DNA of 64,000 bases, from contig JAHQIY010000002.1 in NCBI GenBank assembly GCA_019054805.1, positions 9,838,227 through 9,902,226 on the forward strand. Reading direction: 5' to 3'. Both the position numbers and the translations under genes were made by a program. Below, in pieces: positions 8,101 through 21,894 of the stretch. Each line of letters opens with the position of its first letter. The stretch's first letter is position 1. Origin of the DNA: Brachionus manjavacas. Lineage: Eukaryota; Rotifera; Eurotatoria; Ploima; Brachionidae. The notes below the pieces were generated by a model. It saw nothing but the letters and a program-made list of their open reading frames with translations, did not search any database and had not been told where the DNA came from.

Positions 8101-11100
8101 TTGCTTATTAATAAAACGAAACATCAAAATTACTGACAATCTGGTATCTTCCAGACGAATTGTTATTCTTTCCGGTTCTAGAGTCATGCAAAAGCATAAT
8201 TCGTGATCTGATTTACGAATGGTTTGATTTTTGGTCTTGTAATAAATTTAAATTGATCATGTCTAAAAACTTTAAGATTTTGCATTGAAAATTTTTTTCA
8301 AGAAAAAAAAGTTTGAAATAAGAATGATTTTTTACATTATCTTTCATTTCAAATATGTTTATTTGCTTATTTATAAAAAGAAACATCAAAATTACTGACA
8401 ATCAGGTATCTTCCAGACGAATTGTAATTATTTACGATTCTAGAGTCATGCAAAAGCATAATTCGTGATCTGATTTACGAATGGTTTGATTTTTGGTTTT
8501 GTAATAAATTTAAATTGATTATTTCTTAAAACTTTAAGATTTTGCATTGAAATTTTTTTTCAAGAAAAAAAAGTTTGAAATAAGACTGATTTTTTACTTT
8601 ATCTTTCATTTCAAATATGTTTATTTGCTTATTTATAAAAAGAAACATCAAAATTACTGACAATCAGGTATCTTCCAGACGAATTGCTATTCTTTACGAT
8701 TCTAGAGTCATGCAAAAGCATAATTCGTGATCTGATTTACGAATGGTTTGATATTGGTCTTGTAATATATTTAAATTGATCATATCTAAAAACTTTAAGA
8801 TTTTGCATTGAAATATTTTTTCAAGAAAAAATAGTTTGAAATAAGACTGATTTTTTACTTTATCTTTCATTACAAATATGTTTATTTGCTTATTAATAAA
8901 ACGAAACATCAAAATTTTTGACAATCTGGTATCTTCCAGACGAATTGTTATTCTTTACGATTCTAGAGTCATGCAAAAGCATTATTCGTGATCTGATTTA
9001 CGAATGGTTTGATTTTTGGTATTGTAATAAATTTAAATTGATCATTTCTAAAAACTTTAAGATTTTGCATTGAAATATTTTTTCAAGAAAAAAAGTTTGA
9101 AATAAGACTGTTTTTTTACTTTATCTTTCATTAGAAATATGTTTATTTGCTTATTTATAAAAAGAAACATCAAAATTACTGACAATCTGGTATCTTCCAG
9201 ACGAATTGTTATTCTTTACGATTCTAGAGTCATGCAAAAGCATTTTTCGTGATCTGATTTACGAATGGTTTGATTTTTGGTTTTGTAATAAATTTAAATT
9301 GATCATATCTAAAAACTTTAAGATTTTGCATTAAAAATTTTTTCAAGAAAAAAAAGTTTGAAATAAGACTGATTTTTTACTTTATCTTTCATTTCTTATA
9401 TGTTTATTTGCTTATTTATAAAAAGAAACATCAAAATTACTGACAATCTGGTATCTTCCAGACGAATTGTTATTCTTTACGATTCTAGAGTCATGCAAAA
9501 GCATTTTTCGTGATCTGATTTACGAATGGTTTGATTTTTGGTTTTGTAATAAATTTAAATTGATCATATCTAAAAACTTTAAGATTTTGCATTGAAAATT
9601 TTTTTCAAGAAAAAAAAGTTTGAAATAAGACTGATTTTTTACTTTATCTTTCATTACAAATATGTTTATTTGCTTATTAATAAAACGAAACATCAAAATT
9701 ACTGACAATCTGGTATCTTCCAGACGAATTGTTATTCTTTACGATTCTAGAGTCATGCAAAAGCATTATTCGTGATCTGATTTACGTATGGTTTGATTTT
9801 TGGTCTTGTAATATATTTAAATTGATCATATCTAAAAACTTTAAGATTTATCATTGAAAATTTTTTTTCAAGAAAAAAAAGTTTGAAATAATACTGATTT
9901 TTTACTTTATCTTTCATAAGAAATATGTTTATTTGCTTATTAATAAAACGAAACATCAAAATTTTTGACAATCTGGTATCTTCCAGACGAATTGTTATTC
10001 TTTACGATTCTAGAGTCATGCAAAAGCATTATTCGTGATCTGATTTACGAATGGTTTGATATTGGTCTTGTAATATATTTAAATTGATTATTTCTTAAAA
10101 CTTTAAGATTTTGCATTGAAATTTTTTTTCAAGAAAAAAAAGTTTGAAATAAGACTGATTTTTTACATTATCTTTCATTTCAAATATGTTTATTTGCTTA
10201 TTTATAAAAAGAAACATCAAAATTACTGACAATCTGGTATCTTCCAGACGAATTGTTATTCTTTACGATTCTAGAGTCATGCAAAAGCATTATTCGTGAT
10301 CTGATTTACGAATGGTTTGATTTTTGGTTTTGTAATAAATTTAAATTGATCATATCTAAAAACTTTAAGATTTTGCATTGAAAATTTTTTTCAAGAAAAA
10401 AAAGTTTGAAATAAGACTGATTTTTTACTTTATCTTTCATTTCAAATATGTTTATTTGCTTATTTATAAAAACAAACATCAAAATTACTGACAATCTGGT
10501 ATCTTCCAGACGAATTGTTATTCTTTACGATTCTAGAGTCATGCAAAAGCATTATTCGTGATCTGATTTACGAATGGTTTGATTTTTGGTTTTGTAATAA
10601 ATTTAAATTGATCATATCTAAAAACTTTAAGATTTTGCATTGAAAATTTTTTTCAAGAAAAAAAAGTTTGAAATAAGACTGATTTTTTACTTTATCTTTC
10701 ATTACAAATATGTTTATTTGCTTATTAATAAAACGAAACATCAAAATTACTGACAATCTGGTATCTTCCAGACGAATTGTTATTCTTTACGATTCTAGAG
10801 TCATGCAAAAGCATTATTCGTGATCTGATTTACGAATGGTTTGATTTTTGGTTTTGTAATAAATTTAAATTGATCATATCTAAAAACTTTAAGATTTTGC
10901 ATTGAAATATTTTTTAAAGAAAAAAAGTTTGAAATAAGACTGATTTTTTACTTTATCTTTCATTACAAATATGTTTTTTTGCTTATTAATAAAACGAAAC
11001 ATCAAAATTACCGACAATCTGGTATCTTCCAGACGAATTGTTATTCTTTACGATTCTAAAGTCATGCAAAAGCATTATTCGTGATCTGATTTACGAATGG

Positions 11101-11700
11101 TTAGATTTTTGGTATTGTAATAAATTTAAATTGATCATATCTAAAAACTTTAAGATTTTGCATTGAAATATTTTTTAAAGAAAAAAAGTTTGAAATAAGA
11201 CTGATTTTTTACTTTATCTTTCATAAGAAATATGTTTATTTGCTTATTAATAAAACGAAACATCAAAATTTTTGAAAATCTGGTATCTTCCAGACGAATT
11301 GTTATTCTTTACGATTCTAGAGTCATGCAAAAGCATTTTTCGTGATCTGATTTACGAATGGTTTGATTTTTGGTTTTGTAATAAATTTAAATTGATCATA
11401 TCTAAAAACTTTAAGATTTTGCATTGAAAATTTTTTTCAAGAAAAGAAGTTTGAAATAAGAATGATTTTTTACATTATCTTTCATTTCAAATATGTTTAT
11501 TTGCTTATTTATAAAAACAAACATCAAAATTACTGACAATCTGGTATCTTCCAGACGAATTGTTATTCTTTACGATTCTAGAGTCATGTAAAAGCATTAT
11601 TCGTGATCTGATTTACGAATGGTTTGATTTTTGGTTTTGTAATAAATTTAAATTGATTATTTCTTAAAACTTTAAGATTTTGCATTGAAAATTTTTTTCA
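5131..11700. repeat. Divergent left-edge block of the array
   Basis: Copies here differ from the main consensus much more than those to the right. Private variants include GATATTGG with AATATATTTA in place of GATTTTTGG with AATAAATTTA (5341, 6126, 6912, 7960, 8744, 10053). Others are TTGATTATTTCTTAAAAC in place of TTGATCATATCTAAAAAC (6.4-11.7 kb), GCATAATTCG, AATCAGGTATC and CTTCAAGACG. Several of these weaken the TCTGG/CCAGA stem. This is the usual state of satellite edges, which are less often homogenised. Confidence 0.85.
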
Positions 11701-14700
11701 AGGAAAAAAAAATTGAAATAAGACTGATTTTTTACTTTATCTTTCATTTCAAATATGTATATTTGCTTATTAATAAAAACAAACATCAAAATTACTGACA
11801 ATCAGGTTTCTTCCAGACGAATTGTTATTCTTTACGATTCTAGAGTCATGCAAAAGCATTATTCGTGATCTGATTTACGAATTGTTTAATTTTTGGTTTT
11901 GTAATAAATTTAAATTGATCACATCTAAAAACTTTAAGATTTTGCATTGAAATTTTTTTTCAAGAAAAAAAAGTTTAAAATAAGAATGATTTTTTACATT
12001 ATCTTTCATTTCAAATATGTTTATTTGCTTATTTATAAAAACAAACATCAAAATTACTGACAATCTGGTATCTTCCAGACGAATTGTTATTCTTTACGAT
12101 TCTAGAGTCATGCAAAAGCATTATTCGTGATCTGATTTACGAATTGTTTAATTTTTGGTTTTGTAATAAATTTAAATTGATCATATCTAAAAACTTTAAG
12201 ATTTTGCATTGAAATTTTTTTTCAAGTAAAAAAAGTTTGAAATAAGACTGATTTTTTACTTTATCTTTCATTACAAATATGTTTATTTGCTTATTAATAA
12301 AACGAAACATCAAAATTTTTGACAATCTGGTATCTTCCAGACGAATTGTTATTCTTTACGATTCTAGAGTCATGCAAAAGCATTTTTCGTGATCTGATTT
12401 ACGAATGGTTTGATTTTTGGTTTTGTAATAAATTTAAATTGATCACATCTAAAAACTTTAAGATTTTGCATTGAAATTTTTTTCAAGAAAAAAAGTTTGA
12501 AATAAGACTGATTTTTTACTTTATCTTTCATTTCAAATATGTTTATTTGCTTATTTATAAAAACAAACATCAAAATTACTGACAATCTGGTATCTTCCAG
12601 ACGAATTGTTATTCTTTACGATTCTAGAGTCATGCAAAAGCATTTTTCGTGATCTGATTTACGAATGGTTTGATTTTTGGTTTTGTAATAAATTTAAATT
12701 GATCATATCTAAAAACTTTAAGATTTTGCATTGAAAATTTTTTCAAGAAAAGAAGTTTAAAATAAGAATGATTTTTTACATTATCTTTCATTTCAAATAT
12801 GTTTATTTGCTTATTTATAAAAACAAACATCAAAATTACTGACAATCTGGTATCTTCCAGACGAATTGTTATTCTTTACGATTCTAGAGTCATGCAAAAG
12901 CATTATTCGTGATCTGATTTACGAATGGTTTGATTTTTGGTTTTGTAATAAATTTAAATTGATCATATCTAAAAACTTTAAGATTTTGCATTGAAAATTT
13001 TTTTCAAGAAAAAAAATTACGAAATAAGCCTGATTTTTTACCTTATCCTTCATTTCAAATATGTTTATTTGCTTATTAATAAAAACAAACATCAAAATTA
13101 CTGACAATCTGGTATCTTCCAGACGAATTGTTATTCTTTACGATTCTAGAGTCATGCAAAAGCATCATTCGTGATCTGATTTACGAATGGTTTGATTTTT
13201 GGTTTTGTAATAAATTTAAATTGATCATTTCTAAAAACTTTAAGATTTTGCATTGAAATTTTTTTTCAAGAAAAAAAAGTTTAAAATAAGAATGATTTTT
13301 TACATTATCTTTCATTTCAAATATGTTTATTTGCTTATTTATAAAAACAAACATCAAAATTACTGACAATCTGGTATCTTCCAGACGAATTGTTATTCTT
13401 TACGATTCTAGAGTCATGCAAAAGCATTTTTCGTGATCTGATTTACGAATGGTTTGATTTTTGGTTTTGTAATAAATTTAAATTGATCATATCTAAAAAC
13501 TTTAAGATTTTGCATTGAAATTTTTTTTCAAGAAAAAAAATTTTAAAATAAGAATGATTTTTTACATTATCTTTCATTTCAAATATGTTTATTTGCTTAT
13601 TTATAAAAACAAACATCAAAATTACTGACAATCTGGTATCTTCCAGACGAATTGTTATTCTTTACGATTCTAGAGTCATGCAAAAGCATTATTCGTGATC
13701 TGATTTACGAATGGTTTGATTTTTGGTTTTGTAATAAATTTAAATTGATCATTTCTAAAAACTTTAAGATTTTGCATTGAAAATTTTTTTCAAGGAAAAA
13801 AAAATTGAAATAAAACTGATTTTTTACTTTATCTTTCATTTCAAATATGTTGATTTGCTAATTAATAAAACGAAACATCAAAATTACTGACAATCTGGTA
13901 TCTTCCAGACGAATTGTTATTCTTTACGATTCTAGAGTCATGCAAAAGCATTATTCGTGATCTGATTTACGAATGGTTTGATTTTTGGTTTTGTAATAAA
14001 TTTAAATTGATCATTTCTAAAAACTTTAAGATTTTGCATTGAAAATTTTTTTTCAAGAAAAAAAAGTTCGAAATAAGACTGATTTTTTACTTTATCTTTC
14101 ATTTCAAATATGTTTATTTGCTTATTAATAAAAACAAACATCAAAATTACTGACAATCTGGTATCTTCCAGACGAATTGTTATTCTTTACGATTCTAGAG
14201 TCATGCAAAAGCATTATTCGTGATCTGATTTACGAATGGTTTGATTTTTGGTTTTGTAATAAATTTAAATTGATCATTTCTAAAAACTTTAAGATTTTGC
14301 ATTGAAATTTTTTTTCAAGAAAAAAAGTTTGAAATAAGAATGATTTTTTACTTTATCTTTCATTTCAAATATGTTTATTTGCTTATTTATAAAAACAAAC
14401 ATCAAAATTACTGACAATCTGGTATCTTCCAGACGAATTGTTATTCTTTACGATTCTAGAGTCATGCAAAAGCATTATTCGTGATCTGATTTACGAATGG
14501 TTTGATTTTTGGTTTTGTAATAAATTTAAATTGATCATGTCTAAAAACTTTAAGATTTTGCATTGAAATATTTTTTCAAGAAAAAATAGTTTGAAATAAG
14601 ACTGATTTTTTACTTTATCTTTCATTACAAATATGTTTATTTGCTTATTAATAAAACGAAACATCAAAATTACTGACAATCTGGTATCTTCCAGACGAAT

Positions 14701-17700
14701 TGTTATTCTTTACGATTCTAGAGTCATGCAAAAGCATTATTCGTGATCTGATTTACGAATGGTTTGATTTTTGGTTTTGTAATAAATTTAAATTGATCAT
14801 TTCTAAAAACTTTAAGATTTTGCATTGAAATTTTTTTTCAAGAAAAAAAAGTTTGAAATAAGACTGATTTTTTACTTTATCTTTCATTACAAATATGTTT
14901 ATTTGCTTATTAATAAAACGAAACATCAAAATTTTTGACAATCTGGTATCTTCCAGACGAATTGTTATTCTTTACGATTCTAGAGTCATGCAAAAGCATT
15001 TTTCGTGATCTGATTTACGAATGGTTTGATTTTTGGTTTTGTAATAAATTTAAATTGATCATGTCTAAAAACTTTAAGATTTTGCATTGAAAATTTTTTT
15101 TCAAGAAAAAATAGTTTGAAATAAGAATGATTTTTTACATTATCTTTCATTACAAATATGTTTATTTGCTTATTAATAAAACGAAACATCAAAATTACTG
15201 ACAATCTGGTATCTTCCAGACGAATTGTTATTCTTTACGATTCTAAAGTCATGCAAAAGCATTATTCGTGATCTGATTTACGAATGGTTTGATTTTTGGT
15301 TTTGTAATAAATTTAAATTGATCATATCTAAAAACTTTAAGATTTTGCATTGAAAATTTTTTTAAAGAAAATAGTTTGAAAAAAGACTGATTTTTTACTT
15401 TATCTTTCATTACAAATATGTTTATTTGCTTATTAATAAAACGAAACATCAAAATTACTGACAATCTGGTATCTTCCAGACGAATTGTTATTCTTTACGA
15501 TTCTAGAGTCATGCAAAAGCATTATTCGTGATCTGATTTACGAATGGTTTGATTTTTGGTTTTGTAATAAATTTAAATTGATCATATCTAAAAACTTTAA
15601 GATTTTGCATTGAAAATTTTTTTACAATAAAAAAGTTTGAAATAAGACTGATTTTTTACTTTATCTTTCATTTCAAATATGTTTATTTGCTTATTTATAA
15701 AAACAAACATCAAAATTACTGACAATCTGGTATCTTCCAGACGAATTGTTATTCTTTACGATTCTAGAGTCATGCAAAAGCATTTTTCGTGATCTGATTT
15801 ACGAATGGTTTGATTTTTGGTTTTGTAATAAATTTAAATTGATCATATCTAAAAACTTTAAGATTTTGCATTGAAATTTTTTTTCAAGATAAAAAAGTTT
15901 GAAATAAGACTGATTTTTTACTTTATCTTTCATTACAAATATGTTTATTTGCTTATTAATAAAACGAAACATCAAAATTACTGACAATCTGGTATCTTCC
16001 AGACGAATTGTTATTCTTTACGATTCTAGAGTCATGCAAAAGCATTATTCGTGATCTGATTTACGAATGGTTTGATTTTTGGTTTTGTAATAAATTTAAA
16101 TTGATCAAATCTAAAAACTTTAAGATTTTGCATTGAAAATTTTTTTTCAAGAAAAGAAAGTTTGAAATAAGAATGATTTTTTACTTTATCTTTCATAAGA
16201 AATATGTTTATTTGCTTATTTATAAAAACGAAACATCAAAATTTCTGAAAATCTGGTATCTTCCAGACGAATTGTTATTCTTTACGATTCTAGAGTCATG
16301 CAAAAGCATTTTCCGTGATCTGATTTACGAATGGTTTGATTTTTGGTTTTGTAATAAATTTAAATTGATCATATCTAAAAACTTTAAGATTTTGCATTGA
16401 AATTTTTTTCAAGAAAAAAGTTTGAAATAAGAATGATTTTTTACTTTATCTTTCATTTCAAATTTGTTTATTTGCTTATTTATAAAACGAAACATCAAAA
16501 TTACTGACAATCTGGTATCTTCCAGACGAATTGTTATTCTTTACGATTCTAGAGTCATGCAAAAGCATTTTTCGTGATCTGATTTACGAATGGTTTGATT
16601 TTTGGTTTTGTAATAAATTTAAATTGATCATTTCTAAAAACTTTAAGATTTTGCATTGAAATTTTTTTTCAAGAAAAAAAGTTTGAAATAAGACTGATTT
16701 TTTACTTTATCTTTCATTACAAATATGTTTATTTGCTTATTAATAAAAACGAAACATCAAAATTACTGACAATCTGGTATCTTCCAGACGAATTGTTATT
16801 CTTTACGATTCTAGAGTCATGCAAAAGCATTTTTCGTGATCTGATTTACGAATGGTTTGATTTTTGGTTTTGTAATAAATTTAAATTGATCATATCTAAA
16901 AACTTTAAGATTTTGAATTGAAATTTTTTTCAAGAAAAAAAGTTTGAAATAAGAATGATTTTTTACTTTATCTTTCATTACAAATATGTTTTTTTGCTTA
17001 TTAATAAAACGAAACATCAAAATTACTGACAATCTGGTATCTTCCAGACGAATTGTTATTCTTTACGATTCTAGAGTCATGCAAAAGCATTATTCGTGAT
17101 CTGATTTACGAATGGTTTGATTTTTGGTTTTGTAATAAATTTAAATTGATCATATCTAAAAACTTTAAGATTTTGCATTAAAAATTTTTTTTCAAGAAGA
17201 AAAAGTTCGAAATAAGAATGATTTTTTACTTTATCTTTCATTACAAATATGTTTATTTGCTTATTAATAAAACGAAACATCAAAATTACTGACAATCTGG
17301 TATCTTCCAGACGAATTGTTATTCTTTACGATTCTAGAGTCATGCAAAAGCATTATTCGTGATCTGATTTACGAATGGTTTGATTTTTGGTTTTGTAATA
17401 AATTTAAATTGATCATTTCTAAAAACTTTAAGATTTTGCATTGAAATTTTTTTTCAAGAAAAAAAAGATTTAAATAAGACTGATTTTTTACTTTATCTTT
17501 CATTTCAAATATGTTTATTTGCTTATTTATAAAAACAAACATCAAAATTACTGACAATCTGGTATCTTCCAGACGAATTGTTATTCTTTACGATTCTAGA
17601 GTCATGCAAAAGCATTTTTCGTGATCTGATTTACGAATGGTTTGATTTTTGGTTTTGTAATAAATTTAAATTGATCATTTCTAAAAACTTTAAGATTTTG

Positions 17701-17935
17701 CATTGAAATTTTTTTTCAAGAAAAAATATTTTTATAATAAGACTGATTTTTCACTTTATCTTTCATTTCAAATATGTTTATTTGCTTATTAATAAAACGA
17801 AACATCAAAATTACTGACAATCTGGTATCTTCCAGACGAATTGTTATTCTTTACGATTCTAGAGTCATGCAAAAGCATCATTCGTGATCTGATTTACGAA
17901 TGGTTTGATTTTTGGTTTTGTAATAAATTTAAATT

Positions 17936-17966
17936 GATCAAATCTAATTTTTTCAAGAAAAAAAAG
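17936..17966. repeat. Satellite copy with ~25-bp deletion of the landmark
   Basis: TTGATCAAATCTAA passes directly to TTTTTTCAAGAAAAAA, so the CTTTAAGATTTTGCATTG part is missing. The flanking landmarks at ~17,692 and ~18,191 are 499 bp apart, 25 less than two monomers. It is the clearest internal deletion in the array. A smaller 6-bp loss is seen at ~54,795. Confidence 0.85.
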
Positions 17967-20900
17967 TTTGAAATAAGAATGATTTTTTACATTATCTTTC
18001 ATTACAAATATGTTTATTTGCTTATTAATAAAACGAAACATCAAAATTACTGACAATCTGGTATCTTCCAGACGAATTGTTATTCTTTACGATTCTAGAG
18101 TCATGCAAAAGCATTATTCGTGATCTGATTTACGAATGGTTTGATTTTTGGTTTTGTAATAAATTTAAATTGATCATGTCTAAAAGCTTTAAGATTTTGC
18201 GTTTAAATTTTTTTTCAAGAAAAAAAAATTGAAATAAGAATGATTTTTTACATTATCTTTCATTTCAAATATGTTTATTTGCTTATTAATAAAACGAAAC
18301 ATCAAAATTACTGACAATCTGGTATCTTCCAGACGAATTGTTATTCTTTACGATTCTAGAGTCATGCAAAAGCATTATTCGTGATCTGATTTACGAATGG
18401 TTTGATTTTTGGTTTTGTAATAAATTTAAATTGATCATATCTAAAAACTTTAAGATTTTGCATTGAAATTTTTTTCAAGAAAAAAGTTTGAAATAAGACT
18501 GATTTTTTACTTTATCTTTCATTTCAAATATGTTTATTTGCTTATTTATAAAAACGAAACATCAAAATTACTGACAATCTGGTATCTTCCAGACGAATTG
18601 TTATTCTTTACGATTCTAGAGTCATGCAAAAGCATTTTTCGTGATCTGATTTACGAATGGTTTGATTTTTGGTTTTGTAATAAATTTAAATTGATCATAT
18701 CTAAAAACTTTAAGATTTTGCATTGAAAATTTTTTTTCAAGAAAAAAAAGTTTGAAATAAGACTGATTTTTTACTTTATCTTTCATAAGAAATATGTTTA
18801 TTTGCTTATTAATAAAACGAAACATCAAAGTTACTGACAATCTGGTATCTTCCAGACGAATTGTTATTCTTTACGATTCTAGAGTCATGCAAAAGCATTT
18901 TTCGTGATCTGATTTACGAATGGTTTGATTTTTGGTTTTGTAATAAATTTAAATTGATCATTTCTAAAAACTTTAAGATTTTGCATTGAAAATTTTTTTT
19001 CAAGAAAAAAAGTTTGAAATAAGAATGATTTTTTACTTTATCTTTCATTACAAATATGTTTATTTGCTTATTTATAAAAACAAACATCAAAATTACTGAC
19101 AATCTGGTATCTTCCAGACGAATTGTTATTCTTTACGATTCTAGAGTCATGCAAAAGCATTATTCGTGATCTGATTTACGAATGGTTTGATTTTTGGTTT
19201 TGTAATAAATTTAAATTGATCATATCTAAAAACTTTAAGATTTTGCATTGAAAATTTTTTTCAAGAAAAAAAATTTTAAAATAAGGCTGATTTTTTACTT
19301 TATCTTTCATTACAAATATGTTTATTTGCTTATTAATAAAACGAAACATCAAAATTTTTGACAATCTGGTATCTTCCAGACGAATTGTTATTCTTTACGA
19401 TTCTAGAGTCATGCAAAAGCATTATTCGTGATCTGATTTACGAATGGTTTGCTTTTTGGTATTGTAATAAATTTAAATTGATCATATCTAAAAACTTTAA
19501 GATTTTGCATTGAAAATTTTTTAAAGAAAAAAAGTTTGAAATAAGACTGATTTTTTACTTTATCTTTCATTACAAATATGTTTTTTTGCTTATTAATAAA
19601 ACGAAACATCAAAATTACCGACAATCTGGTATCTTCCAGACGAATTGTTATTCTTTACGATTCTAGAGTCATGCAAAAGCATTATTCGTGATCTGATTTA
19701 CGAATGGTTTGATTTTTGGTTTTGTAATAAATTTAAATTGATCATTTCTAAAAACTTTAAGATTTTGCATTGAAAATTTTTTTTCAATAAATAAGTTTGA
19801 AATAAGACTGATTTTTTACTTTATCTTTCATTACAAATATGTTTATTTGCTTATTAATAAAACGAAACATCAAAATTTTTGACAATCTGGTATCTTCCAG
19901 ACGAATTGTTATTCTTTACGATTCTAGAGTCATGCAAAAGCATTATTCGTGATCTGATTTACGAATGGTTTGATTTTTGGTTTTGTAATAAATTTAAATT
20001 GATCACATCTAAAAACTTTAAGATTTTGCATTGAAATTTTTTTTCAAGAAAAAAAATGGGAAATAAGAATGATTTTTTACTTTATCTTTCATTACAAATA
20101 TGTTTATTTGCTTATTTATAAAAACAAACATCAAAATTACTGACAATCTGGTATCTTCCAGACGAATTGTTATTCTTTACGATTCTAGAGTCATGCAAAA
20201 GCATTATTCGTGATCTGATTTACGAATGGTTTGATTTTTGGTTTTGTAATAAATTTAAATTGATCATATCTAAAAACTTTAAGATTTTGCATTGAAAATT
20301 TTTTTTCAAGAAAAAAAATGGGAAATAAGACTGGTTTTTACTTTATCTTTCATTACAAATATGTTTATTTGCTTATTTATAAAAACAAACATCAAAATTA
20401 CTGACAATCTGGTATCTTCCAGACGAATTGTTATTCTTTACGATTCTAGAGTCATGCAAAAGCATTTTTCGTGATCTGATTTACGAATGGTTTGATTTTT
20501 GGTTTTGTAATAAATTTAAATTGATCATATCTAAAAACTTTAAGATTTTGCATTGAAATTTTTTTTCAAGAAAAAAAAGTTTAAAATAAGAATGATTTTT
20601 TACATTATCTTTCATTACAAATATGTTTATTTGCTTATTTATAAAAACAAACATCAAAATTACTGACAATCTGGTATCTTCCAGACGAATTGTTATTCTT
20701 TACGATTCTAGAGTCATGCAAAAGCATTTTTCGTGATCTGATTTACGAATGGTTTGATTTTTGGTTTTGTAATAAATTTAAATTGATCATATCTAAAAAC
20801 TTTAAGATTTTGCATTGAAAATTTTTTTTCAAGAAAAAAAATGGGAAATAAGACTGGTTTTTACTTTATCTTTCATTACAAATATGTTTTTGCTTATTTA

Positions 20901-21608
20901 TAAAAACAAACATCAAAATTACTGACAATCTGGTATCTTCCAGACGAATTGTTATTCTTTACGATTCTAGAGTCATGCAAAAGCATTATTCGTGATCTGA
21001 TTTACGAATGGTTTGATTTTTGGTTTTGTAATAAATTTAAATTGATCATATCTAAAAACTTTAAGATTTTGCATTGAAATTTTTTTCAAGAAAAAAAGTT
21101 TGAAATAAGACTGATTTTTTACTTTATCTTTCATTACAAATATGTTTATTTGCTTATTAATAAAACGAAACATCAAAATTTTTGACAATCTGGTATCTTC
21201 CAGACGAATTGTTATTCTTTACGATTCTAGAGTCATGCAAAAGCATTATTCGTGATCTGATTTACGAATGGTTTGATTTTTGGTTTTGTAATAAATTTAA
21301 ATTGATCATATCTAAAAACTTTAAGATTTTGCATTGAAATTTTTTTTCAAGAAAAAAAATTTTAAAATAAGACTGATTTTTTACTTTATCTTTCATTACA
21401 AATATGTTTATTTGCTTATTAATAAAACGAAACATCAAAATTTTTGACAATCTGGTATCTTCCAGACGAATTGTTATTCTTTACGATTCTAGAGTCATGC
21501 AAAAGCATTTTTCGTGATCTGATTTACGAATGGTTTGATTTTTGGTTTTGTAATAAATTTAAATTGATCATATCTAAAAACTTTAAGATTTTGCATTGAA
21601 ATTTTTTT

Positions 21609-21894
21609 CAAGAAAAAAATTTTGAAATAAGAATGATTTTTTACTTTATCTTTCATTACAAATATGTTTATTTGCTTATTAATAAAACGAAACATCAAAA
21701 TTACCGACAATCTGGTATCTTCCAGACGAATTGTTATTCTTTACGATTCTAAAGTCATGCAAAAGCATTATTCGTGATCTGATTTACGAATGGTTTGATT
21801 TTTGGTTTTGTAATAAATTTAAATTGATCATATCTAAAAACTTTAAGATTTTGCATTGAAATTTTTTTTCAAGAAAAAAAAGTTTGAAATAAGA
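21609..21894. repeat. Duplicated segment, copy 1 (pairs with 25531-25816)
   Basis: By eye this 286-bp stretch is identical to 25531-25816. It carries three markers that are uncommon elsewhere: AAAAAAATTTTGAAATAAG, ATTACCGAC and GATTCTAAAGTC. The offset is 3,922 bp, or 15 monomers. Similarity drops to the ordinary level on both sides. Confidence 0.75.

Noticed and set aside
16173..18726. Sense-strand open frames of ~60-88 codons in some monomers
   Set aside because: They appear only where indels happen to remove a stop. Their content is low-complexity translation of the same satellite.
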